Positions 1 through 5,230 of a DNA stretch of 5,261 nt are shown here, piece by piece. Origin of the DNA: Clostridia bacterium (GTDB lineage Bacteria > Bacillota_A > Clostridia > Christensenellales > Borkfalkiaceae); NCBI GenBank assembly GCA_017621955.1, contig JAGASB010000216.1:1-5261 (forward strand), given 5' to 3'. Numbering within the stretch: position 1 is the stretch's first letter; every line of letters begins with the position of its first letter. Below the pieces are notes generated by a model. It made no database searches and was not told the origin of the DNA. It saw only the letters and a list, made by a program, of their open reading frames with translations. The translations under genes were made by a program, and so were the position numbers.

Positions 1-473
1 AAAAGCACCATAACGTGCGGAAATTCAACGTCAGCATCCTTTCTTATTTTTAGGCGTGGTGGAATACGTTCTTCAATCGTACCTTCTGTCGCACGAATAA
101 GTGCGTCGCTCTTAGGTGAATACTCGTATTTTTCAAGGTCTATCGCAACCATAAGCCCTATACGTTTTTCAACGAATGGAGTTTTTCTAATCGTTAAAAT
201 AAAGCCTTTATCAAGTTTGTTGAATACGCCGTCAGCAAGATACTGCTTTATGTTTGCGTTTATTTTCGCAATGCGTGACGGTGCATCGTCTTCAAGATAA
301 ATTTCAGGCAAAGTAAGGTCAAGCGTCGTGCGCTTTCCCGATACCGTTTGCTTTAATTCATCCCAATACTCTTTTTCGCTTGTAAACTGGTCGCACGCTA
401 TGCACGCCCAAGCGGACATATCTTCAACGTTAGGCAATAATATGTTATCTGCTTTAAGTCCGGTTTCTATCAT
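1..473 (-). CDS. DUF1015-family protein, N-terminal 157 residues (3' end outside window)
   Basis: Partial gene: the reading frame starts with ATG at 473 and stays open to base 1, giving 157 codons of a family whose members usually have about 400 residues. The N-terminus shows the recognisable DUF1015 pattern: a proline-containing ILLPN segment (residues 11-15), then ACIACDQFTSEKEYWDEL near residues 23-40, and the ALIRATEGTIEERIPPR block near residues 124-140, followed by a PHVMVL segment. The biochemical function of the family is not established. Family members are often encoded near serine-biosynthesis genes (general knowledge; no such gene is visible here). No signal peptide or membrane segment is visible, so it is probably cytoplasmic. 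An AGAGGAA ribosome site (479-485) lies 5 bases before the ATG, and the gene starts 16 bases after the stop of the 46-residue miniprotein, so it is probably last or near last in the holA-cdaA transcript. Confidence 0.85.
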   Translation of the reverse strand, partial: MIETGLKADNILLPNVEDMSAWACIACDQFTSEKEYWDELKQTVSGKRTTLDLTLPEIYLEDDAPSRIAKINANIKQYLADGVFNKLDKGFILTIRKTPFVEKRIGLMVAIDLEKYEYSPKSDALIRATEGTIEERIPPRLKIRKDADVEFPHVMVL

Positions 474-489
474 TTGAATTCCTCTACTT

Positions 490-630
490 TTAAATATTTA
501 AGTTTAGTACGAAAACTGTTAAACACGCAAGCCCTAGCGCAAGTACGACGTAGCCGACGTGCTTCCAAAAAGAACCTGCCTTGCTTTTTTGTTCGTTATT
601 TTCACTGCGGTTATTGATATTTTTCTGCAT
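490..630 (-). CDS. 46-residue single-pass membrane miniprotein, unknown function
   Basis: A short ATG-to-TAA frame sits between cdaA and the DUF1015 gene. Residues 1-20 are polar and charged (rich in N, E, K, Q, beginning MQKNINNRSENNEQKSK). Residues about 24-43 form one hydrophobic helix (VGYVVLALGLACLTVFVL) with W22-K23-H24 at its edge, and the protein ends NLNI. The layout suggests a small inner-membrane protein with a cytoplasmic N-terminal tail; topology is inferred. Translation signals are good: the sequence AGGGGGAT lies just upstream and includes the cdaA stop codon TAG (640-642), leaving 9 bases between the genes. I do not recognise a family. It occupies the position where Bacillota normally carry cdaR (ybbR), the membrane regulator of CdaA, but it is far too small to be CdaR. 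A partner or regulator of CdaA is therefore conceivable but unproven. It could also be a non-conserved spurious frame, though the ribosome site and hydrophobic pattern argue against that. Confidence 0.65.
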   Translation of the reverse strand: MQKNINNRSENNEQKSKAGSFWKHVGYVVLALGLACLTVFVLNLNI

Positions 631-639
631 AATATCCCC

Positions 640-1464
640 CTACTTACGCGCGCTTTCAAGTTCTTGCCAATAGTACTTAGTAAGCGTCTTTTTAAGTGCT
701 TCCGAATCGGCGTACCTTGTAATCTTACCTGCACGGGCTATTGAAATAATACCCGTTTCTTCGGATACGATGAACGATAAAACGTCTATGGTTTCGGTAA
801 CCCCGATACCAGCCCTATGGCGAGTGCCAAGGTCTTTTGGAATATTGTCAACGTTTTGCGACAAAGGTAAAAAACAACCTGCCGCAACTATTTTCGTTCC
901 ACTAATAATCATAGCGCCGTCGTGAAGCGGAGTCTTAGGGAAGAAAACACTTTCAATAAGTTCACTGCTTATATCACTATCAAGGCGTACGCCACTATCT
1001 AAAATCTGCCCGGGGAAGTTTCCCGTAGATAAAACAATAATTGCACCAACGTCGTTTTTTGACATATTTTGAAGTGCTTTAATTATTTCCGAAATACAAA
1101 TTTGAATTTTATCTTGGTCGTAAGAAGTTTCACCGTGCTTAACGTCTACGATATTTTTTCTTGCCCAAAGAAGCCTTTTGATTTCGACCGAATAAAGCAC
1201 TAATATCGCAACGATAAACATCGCCGGAATTATCAAATAAATAGCGCTGTTTAAGTTGTTGATAAACGTCAATATCGCTGCCGAAACAAGCATAACGAAA
1301 ACAAACAACATTACTAGCGAACCTGAGTTATTACCGAATAAAAACTTTATCATATAGTAGTAAAGTACGGTAAAAACAAGCACGCTTACAGCAGTAGCGA
1401 TAATACTTTCGTTAGTACCCGTAAGTTGCGCCCATACTTGATTGATTTTATCAATTAAATTCAT
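640..1464 (-). CDS. cdaA: Diadenylate cyclase CdaA (membrane-bound c-di-AMP synthase)
   Basis: Makes cyclic di-AMP from two ATP at the cytoplasmic face of the membrane; in Bacillota this messenger controls potassium and osmolyte uptake and cell-wall homeostasis. The 274 residues match the usual CdaA length (about 270). Three hydrophobic segments lie at about residues 20-41, 49-68 and 74-92, followed by the DAC (DisA_N) catalytic domain at about 115-250. Diagnostic motifs are all present: LHDGAMII (180-187, with the D182-G183-A184 active-site triad), GTRHRAGIG (213-221, the RHR motif) and the SEETGIISIA segment (234-243). The catalytic domain therefore looks intact. The membrane part and the linker (LYSVEIKRLLWARKN) are divergent from the Bacillus FQPELRRALEQLG type. 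The ATG follows an AGGTGG ribosome site (1471-1476) that overlaps the holA stop codon. No cdaR or glmM follows; a 46-residue membrane protein does. Confidence 0.95.
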   Translation of the reverse strand: MNLIDKINQVWAQLTGTNESIIATAVSVLVFTVLYYYMIKFLFGNNSGSLVMLFVFVMLVSAAILTFINNLNSAIYLIIPAMFIVAILVLYSVEIKRLLWARKNIVDVKHGETSYDQDKIQICISEIIKALQNMSKNDVGAIIVLSTGNFPGQILDSGVRLDSDISSELIESVFFPKTPLHDGAMIISGTKIVAAGCFLPLSQNVDNIPKDLGTRHRAGIGVTETIDVLSFIVSEETGIISIARAGKITRYADSEALKKTLTKYYWQELESARK

Positions 1465-1474
1465 ATAAAACCAC

Positions 1475-2440
1475 CTATTTTTCCGTCATTATTTTAAATA
1501 TCGTTATGTACGTTACTTCATCAGCGTCTATCAAGCCACACTTTATGCGATAATCGGCATCGGATAGAGCATCAACTGCACTTTTTAGAGAGCGCTTTTT
1601 AAACATTGACGCTTGCTCTTTGGTCTTTCTTGCAGCAAACTCTTTTACCCCAAACGCACTTGCAAGCTCAGATATACTCATATCGCTTATAGCAGAGTGC
1701 AAAAGCTTTCTAAAATAGTTGTATACTGAAACAAGTATTCTTTGTGAAGTTTCGCCCTTTGCCATCATTTCTTTAATGACTGACAGCGCTTTATCAAACT
1801 TTTTCTTGCCGATATAATCTGTCATTTCGTAAATCTTATATTCAACGTCACGGGCAACCATTTCTTCAACGTCTTTAATCGTTATCACTCCGCCCCGCCC
1901 GACGTAAGATATAAGTTTATTAGTTTCTGTTTCAATCCTTGTCATATCGCTTAGGCAAAACTCTGCAATAGTTCCTGCCGTTTGCCCGTCGATTTCAACG
2001 CTTGCGTTTTGACATTCTGCCTTAATCCACCTAATTAAAAGCGAAACGTCCGCCTTATTACATTCTACGACGCTTACGCTTTGAAACTTTTTCAAGGCTT
2101 CGCACGGCTTTTCGTTTAATATTGCTAGTATACTTTGGCTTGAAGGATTTTCTAAATAAGACTTAAATCCCGACTTAAAAAAGTCTTGCTTGGGATAAAA
2201 CTCTCTTATTACCGTCATACGCTTTTCACTCATAAACGGATAACCGTCAAGCGACGATATTAGTTCACCCACCGAACAGTCGGAATCTAAATTGACAAAG
2301 TTTAGCGAAGGTTCGCTTACGAACTTCTTTTTCAAAAGAGCCATTCCACGCTCTCTAAAATACCCGTCCTCACCTTCAAATAAATATACGGAAAACGTAT
2401 CGCCGTTTTCCAATTCGTTCTTAAACTCTGTGTATTTCAA
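1475..2440 (-). CDS. holA: DNA polymerase III subunit delta (HolA, clamp-loader subunit)
   Basis: The delta subunit of the clamp loader binds and opens the sliding beta clamp during replication. The 321 residues are close to family length (about 340). Features in order: an N-terminal degenerate AAA+ domain beginning VYLFEGEDGYFRERG (18-32), the YPFMSEKRMTVIREFY segment (67-82) that corresponds to the conserved beta-clamp-contact region, a middle helical domain with SDMTRIETETNKLISY (164-179), and the C-terminal collar domain starting near 200 with DVEYKIYEMTDYIGKKKFDKAL (198-219) and GETSQRILVSVYNYFRKLL (229-247). As expected for delta, there is no functional Walker A motif. The start is a TTG codon at 2440: an AAGAGG ribosome site (2450-2455) is suitably spaced, and the nearest upstream ATG runs straight into a stop. 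Placement directly after comEC is the usual Bacillota arrangement. The stop codon lies inside the cdaA ribosome site, implying coupled translation. Confidence 0.95.
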   Translation of the reverse strand: MKYTEFKNELENGDTFSVYLFEGEDGYFRERGMALLKKKFVSEPSLNFVNLDSDCSVGELISSLDGYPFMSEKRMTVIREFYPKQDFFKSGFKSYLENPSSQSILAILNEKPCEALKKFQSVSVVECNKADVSLLIRWIKAECQNASVEIDGQTAGTIAEFCLSDMTRIETETNKLISYVGRGGVITIKDVEEMVARDVEYKIYEMTDYIGKKKFDKALSVIKEMMAKGETSQRILVSVYNYFRKLLHSAISDMSISELASAFGVKEFAARKTKEQASMFKKRSLKSAVDALSDADYRIKCGLIDADEVTYITIFKIMTEK

Positions 2441-2459
2441 ACTAAACTACCTCTTATAC

Positions 2460-2488
2460 ATTTTAGCACCTTTTTATTGATTTTGCAA
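2460..2488 (-). promoter_or_regulatory. Possible sigma-A promoter for holA-cdaA
   Basis: On the minus strand, TTGCAA (2483-2488) and TAAAAT (2460-2465) are separated by exactly 17 bases inside the 72-base gap between comEC and holA. Transcription would start near 2453, giving a very short leader that begins at or inside the AAGAGG ribosome site (2450-2455). That tight fit makes the call tentative, because AT-rich gaps produce such matches by chance. If real, it lets the housekeeping genes holA and cdaA be expressed independently of comEC. Confidence 0.35.
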
Positions 2489-2512
2489 CGATATTACTTT
2501 CGTTTTTTGAGT

Positions 2513-4654
2513 TTAAGTGATTTTAACAAGCAAATTTCCATTAGTTTCTGCGTCTAAAACACTTAAACTGCTACGATAGCTTACGCCCGTTTGCGGTTTA
2601 TATCTTGATATTAATGATTCAGCGCCGTCGTAACATATCATTATATCAAATATTTGATTAAAGTCCACAAAGCTAAACTGCTTGTTAAACGGTGAAAATA
2701 TTGCCGTAGACTTCCCTAAAATTTGACCGACTAAAACGTTGCCGTCAAGGCTGAACGAACAATCAAAAGTATGAATAGGCAGTTTTTGTCCATCAACAAA
2801 GTTTTTCAGTTTAATACCGTCAAAAGATTTTTTGACTATATTCTCAGCAAGTTCATCACGCTCACCGTAATAGTATACGTTTTCAACGTCGAACGCCGTG
2901 CGGATTTTTGTTATAAATACTTGCATATCAATGCTGTATCCGCCCATAAAAACAAGGTTATTTATCTTATCCAAGTTTTCGGCAACGGCTATCCTTTTTA
3001 GTCTACCCGTAGAATAAATGTAGTTTGCGTCGCTTACTATGAGCGTACTTTCCACACGACTTGCAATTAGCGTTGCGCTTACGTTTTCCGAACCGCTAAC
3101 GTAAAGTTTTACAGCATAAGCGTCTTGCACGCTGTAAATTGTTGCCGTAACTGCACATATAAACACAAGCACAAGTGAGCATACAGTCCTAAACCGAACT
3201 TTAAGATTAGCAAGTCCACCGACAATAATAACGGCAATATAATAAACTAAAATTCCGCCACCTAATATTAGCCCTTCTATTATAAACGCATTTGAATCAA
3301 AAAAGCCGATAAAAAGGTTTATTGCTTTAAAAATATAATTGGGAATAAAAAGGGTTATGCTTGCTATTGAAAACAATCCGCCAAAGAGCGTCATAACAAG
3401 AGTTAAAATAAAAATTACTGAAACGACGGGAATAAAAATTAAATTCGCTAATATTGAAATCCACGAAAAATATCCAAACGTAGCAAGCGATATAGGTACG
3501 GCAACAATCTGTGCGGAAAGAACCACGCCAAGAGAACTTGCAATTTTATGCGGTAAAAATTTAAACAGTTTTGCTATCGGACGGGATAAAAGATTTATTC
3601 CCAAAACTACGGCAAACGATAACTGAAACCCCACGCAAAGAAGTTGAACTGGTTCAATTAGTAAAATCAAGATTGCCGCCAAAGAAATTGCAGAAAGACC
3701 GTCATACCTTTGACCTTTTGCCGTAGCAAAAAGCATTACGGCTGTCATTACCGTTGCACGAATAGACGATGCTGAATATCCGCATATCCCTGAATAAAAT
3801 AGCAAAATAACCGTTATAATTACGGCTTTAACGTAGCCTTTCGTATGAAGTTTTTTAAGTAGAAACGATAGTGCAGTTGCAAGAAAGCCTATGTGAAGTC
3901 CAGACACGGCAAAAATATGTGCAATGCCTGCAATTCGGTATGAGCCCAAAAGTTCGTAGTCCATATAACCGTCTTCACCCGTTAGCATAGCGTACGCCAC
4001 AGTAAACTCATCCTTATCTAGTCCCGACTTTAACGTATCTCGGATAAATACGTTTATCTTTTCAAACACGTTTGTTTCATTGCCTAAAACCGTAACGTTA
4101 CTAGCGTGTACGCTAGCCGAATATTTAATTTTTCGTTCCACGTCAGAAGCGTTAAAGTTTTCTTCATAAATATAGTGTTTATCAAATAAGTATTCGTTAA
4201 AAGTAATCTTATCGCCTATGTCGAAATCACTTGTTCCGTATACGGTTACTGCAACGTTATAACGCAAATTTTTGCTAACGTTTCCTTTTATTTGAACATT
4301 TTCAATAATTAATTTAGTTCCAACGTCCGTTTCTCTTACGCTTATCACCCTACCGGTAACAGAGTAATAATGCCCACCTAAATCAGCATTCACATAATGG
4401 TTTAAAGAAGCGGTTAGACTAATGCTTCCAAAAACAAAAAACGCCACGAATACTAAGGCAAAAATGGCGCTTATTTTTATTTGGTTGCGCTTAGTAAACA
4501 GCGTTAAATATAGTAATATGGATAAGGTGAAAAGCGATATAAAAACTATTCCCCAAACGGTAAAATTTTGCATAAAAAAGTATGCCGTGGCAATGCCACA
4601 ACAAAGGCTTATCGCTATAAATAATACGGGACGGAAATTGAAAAGTTTTTTCAT
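2513..4654 (-). CDS. comEC: ComEC/Rec2-family DNA-uptake channel with degenerate C-terminal domain
   Basis: ComEC is the inner-membrane channel that passes single-stranded DNA into the cell during natural transformation. The 713 residues comprise two N-terminal membrane segments (about 10-28 and 32-54), a third at about 60-82, an extracytoplasmic OB-fold/DUF4131 region (about 90-195), and the polytopic competence domain (about 215-485). That domain carries the family signatures HIFAVSGLHIG (246-256), GYSASSIRATVM (292-303) and VGFQLSFAVVLGI (341-353). Residues 515-713 occupy the place of the metallo-beta-lactamase-like domain, but no HxHxDH metal motif is present; the matching stretch reads NNLVFMGGYSIDMQVF (565-580). 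The start ATG has a stop codon four codons upstream, and the first residues (RPVLFIAISLCCGI) match the normal ComEC N-terminus. No clear Shine-Dalgarno sequence precedes it. A strong promoter lies just upstream and holA lies 72 bases downstream. Confidence 0.93.
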   Translation of the reverse strand: MKKLFNFRPVLFIAISLCCGIATAYFFMQNFTVWGIVFISLFTLSILLYLTLFTKRNQIKISAIFALVFVAFFVFGSISLTASLNHYVNADLGGHYYSVTGRVISVRETDVGTKLIIENVQIKGNVSKNLRYNVAVTVYGTSDFDIGDKITFNEYLFDKHYIYEENFNASDVERKIKYSASVHASNVTVLGNETNVFEKINVFIRDTLKSGLDKDEFTVAYAMLTGEDGYMDYELLGSYRIAGIAHIFAVSGLHIGFLATALSFLLKKLHTKGYVKAVIITVILLFYSGICGYSASSIRATVMTAVMLFATAKGQRYDGLSAISLAAILILLIEPVQLLCVGFQLSFAVVLGINLLSRPIAKLFKFLPHKIASSLGVVLSAQIVAVPISLATFGYFSWISILANLIFIPVVSVIFILTLVMTLFGGLFSIASITLFIPNYIFKAINLFIGFFDSNAFIIEGLILGGGILVYYIAVIIVGGLANLKVRFRTVCSLVLVFICAVTATIYSVQDAYAVKLYVSGSENVSATLIASRVESTLIVSDANYIYSTGRLKRIAVAENLDKINNLVFMGGYSIDMQVFITKIRTAFDVENVYYYGERDELAENIVKKSFDGIKLKNFVDGQKLPIHTFDCSFSLDGNVLVGQILGKSTAIFSPFNKQFSFVDFNQIFDIMICYDGAESLISRYKPQTGVSYRSSLSVLDAETNGNLLVKIT

Positions 4655-4684
4655 TCGTGTTTTTTACCAAAATTTTTCATTTAA

Positions 4685-4713
4685 ATTTTATGATAAATAC
4701 GAAAAAATGTCAA
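4685..4713 (-). promoter_or_regulatory. Sigma-A promoter of comEC
   Basis: On the minus strand a perfect -35 box TTGACA (4708-4713) is followed after exactly 17 bases by TAAAAT (4685-4690). Transcription should start near 4678, leaving a leader of about 24 bases before the comEC ATG at 4654. The leader has no convincing Shine-Dalgarno sequence. The -35 box lies only 8 bases from the -35 box of the divergent plus-strand promoter. Confidence 0.7.
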
Positions 4714-4721
4714 TCTTATTG

Positions 4722-4750
4722 TTGCAATTAGAATAAGTTTTTGCTACAAT
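4722..4750 (+). promoter_or_regulatory. Sigma-A promoter of the structured RNA at 4757
   Basis: TTGCAA (4722-4727) and TACAAT (4745-4750) have an exact 17-base spacer; transcription should begin near 4757. The predicted start coincides with the outer edge of the closing stem of the downstream structured RNA, which supports both calls. It is back to back with the comEC promoter. Confidence 0.6.
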
Positions 4751-4756
4751 AAAATT

Positions 4757-4963
4757 AGCCTTCATGGTGCGATAGGAAAAGCAAAAAAAATCCACAGTAA
4801 TATTAAAAGAAAGCCGTTTGTCTTCTATTGAACAGCGGAGCTCTTGACCGACGTACATTCCGGTCGCAAATAAAGAGATGCAGACGCAATAAGCACGGCA
4901 TTCGCCTGTTGAATAAAACGGGTTATTATTTTCTTTTCCGTCGGCCGATGCAGGTCTTTTTTT
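4757..4963 (+). ncRNA. Structured small RNA of about 207 nt, candidate 6S RNA (ssrS-like)
   Basis: No protein frame with a ribosome site is present here, but the segment has its own promoter, strong complementarity between its ends, and a run of seven T's (4957-4963). Pairings I can trace, from outside in: CCTTCAT (4759-4765) with ATGCAGG (4948-4954, one mismatch); GGAAAAG (4775-4781) with CTTTTCC (4933-4939); GTAATA (4797-4802) with TATTAT (4924-4929); CCGTTT (4814-4819) with AAACGG (4916-4921); AACA (4831-4834) with TGTT (4907-4910); GCG (4835-4837) with CGC (4885-4887); CTCTT (4841-4845) with AAGAG (4873-4877); and an apical stem GACCG/CGGTC (4846-4850, 4861-4865). A small side hairpin GGC-ATTC-GCC lies at 4897-4906. 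The result is a rod with a closing stem, an internal open region and an apical arm, of a length that fits 6S RNA, the regulator that binds sigma-70/sigma-A RNA polymerase. The identity is inferred from shape, length and autonomy, not from recognised conserved bases; a lineage-specific small RNA is the alternative. Confidence 0.55.
4933..4963 (+). terminator. Probable intrinsic terminator of the structured RNA
   Basis: The 3' strand of the RNA closing stem (CTTTTCC at 4933-4939 and ATGCAGG at 4948-4954) is followed within two bases by seven T's (4957-4963). The stem is formed with the distant 5' end of the same RNA rather than by a compact local hairpin, so termination here is likely but not certain. 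Confidence 0.4.
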
Positions 4964-4982
4964 AAAAACATATTTTAATCGT

Positions 4983-5011
4983 TTGCCAAAAGCAAAAGAT
5001 TATGTTAAAAT
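4983..5011 (+). promoter_or_regulatory. Sigma-A promoter upstream of the tRNA-Glu-like element
   Basis: TTGCCA (4983-4988) and TAAAAT (5006-5011) are separated by exactly 17 bases; the start would be near 5018. The leader to 5061 is about 43 nt and begins with a possible hairpin pairing GCAAAAA (5019-5025) with TTTTTGC (5038-5044). An active promoter would mean the disrupted tRNA-like element is transcribed. Confidence 0.5.
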
Positions 5012-5060
5012 AAATTTCGCAAAAAAACATTGAAAACTTTTTGCAACAAGCATTTTGCCT

Positions 5061-5148
5061 GCCCTCATGGTCAAGCGGTTAAGACGCCGCCCTCTCACGG
5101 CGGAATCAGGAGTTCGGACGCCCTTGACTTTTCTTACCTTGACGGGCA
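5061..5148 (+). pseudogene. tRNA-Glu(CTC)-like gene interrupted in its 3' half
   Basis: The 5' part is a textbook tRNA-Glu: acceptor 5' strand GCCCTCA (5061-5067), T at position 8, D arm GTC/GAC (5070-5072, 5083-5085) with loop AAGCGGTTAA, anticodon stem CCGCC/GGCGG (5087-5091, 5099-5103), and loop CTCTCAC with anticodon CTC (5094-5096), which reads GAG. The variable region AATC and T-stem 5' strand AGGAG plus TTCG follow normally. The 3' half then fails: the facing T-stem strand GCCCT (5120-5124) leaves two of five pairs mismatched, and the acceptor 3' strand reads TGA and then breaks off. Removing 16 bases (5128-5143) would join TGA (5125-5127) to GGGC (5144-5147) and give TGAGGGC, the exact complement of GCCCTCA, followed by A as discriminator. 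The inserted stretch includes a copy of CCTTGAC (5122-5128 and 5137-5143), so slippage or a local duplication is likely. As it stands it should not fold into a normal tRNA. A promoter lies upstream. Confidence 0.6.
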
Positions 5149-5165
5149 TAGTCCAACGGAACGTA

Positions 5166-5206
5166 AGTGGAGTTGTCTCTCCGTAAAAGGAGAAGCGAAC
5201 TCCGTT
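5166..5206 (+). other. Four-box GGAG/CTCC alternating hairpin segment
   Basis: Four complementary boxes occur in order: GGAG (5169-5172), CTCC (5179-5182), GGAG (5189-5192), CTCC (5200-5203). They can pair nested, with GGAGTT (5169-5174) to AACTCC (5198-5203) enclosing TCTCC (5178-5182) to GGAGA (5189-5193). They can instead form two consecutive hairpins with loops of 6 and 7 bases. The nested form is extended by weak pairs to 5166/5206 and could act as a terminator-like hairpin for the tRNA-like transcript, although only TTATTT follows. The function is unknown. Confidence 0.4.
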
Positions 5207-5230
5207 ATTTAAAAACTTAATATTATATAC

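Larger units (their letters stand above)
5061..5230 (+). repeat. 170-bp unit headed by tRNA-Glu 5' sequence, restarting at 5231
   Basis: Bases 5061-5091 and 5231-5261 are identical over 31 positions, and the window ends inside the second copy, so the true repeat length is unknown. The offset is exactly 170 bp. The bases immediately before the two copies differ (ending CCT versus TAC), so identity begins precisely at the first base of the tRNA acceptor stem. This fits two tandem tRNA-Glu genes, one damaged; a tRNA-headed repeat element or an assembly artefact at a contig end are alternatives. Confidence 0.5.

Noticed and set aside
534..744. Open frames on both strands overlapping the end of cdaA and the miniprotein
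   Set aside because: They overlap the conserved C-terminus of CdaA in other frames and lack credible starts; the 490-630 minus frame has the ribosome site.
2513..3050. Frameshift explaining loss of the ComEC metallo-beta-lactamase motif
   Set aside because: The frame is continuous to a normal stop, composition stays protein-like, and no other frame in this stretch shows an HxHxDH motif in the translations I could inspect.
3339..3626. Plus-strand open frame of 95 codons inside comEC
   Set aside because: Antisense to conserved transmembrane motifs of ComEC; no ribosome site and no recognisable protein features.
4422..4736. Plus-strand open frame of 104 codons opposite the comEC start
   Set aside because: It is antisense to the well-supported comEC N-terminus and its promoter, with K/N-rich composition typical of AT-rich antisense frames.
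5108..5147. Group I intron or other self-splicing intron in the tRNA
   Set aside because: The extra sequence is only 16 nt, far too short for a self-splicing intron, and sits in the acceptor strand rather than the anticodon loop.
5142..5210. A complete second tRNA (Asp-like, loop containing GTC)
   Set aside because: The D arm would be too short, the anticodon-like loop has 6 bases, and the expected acceptor strands (ACGGGCA versus TTATTTA) do not pair. At most it is a decayed remnant.
5030..5212. Plus-strand open frame of 60 codons across the tRNA-like element
   Set aside because: It starts with TTG, has no ribosome site, and lies over the tRNA-Glu-like cloverleaf and the hairpin boxes; the peptide is a translation of RNA structure.
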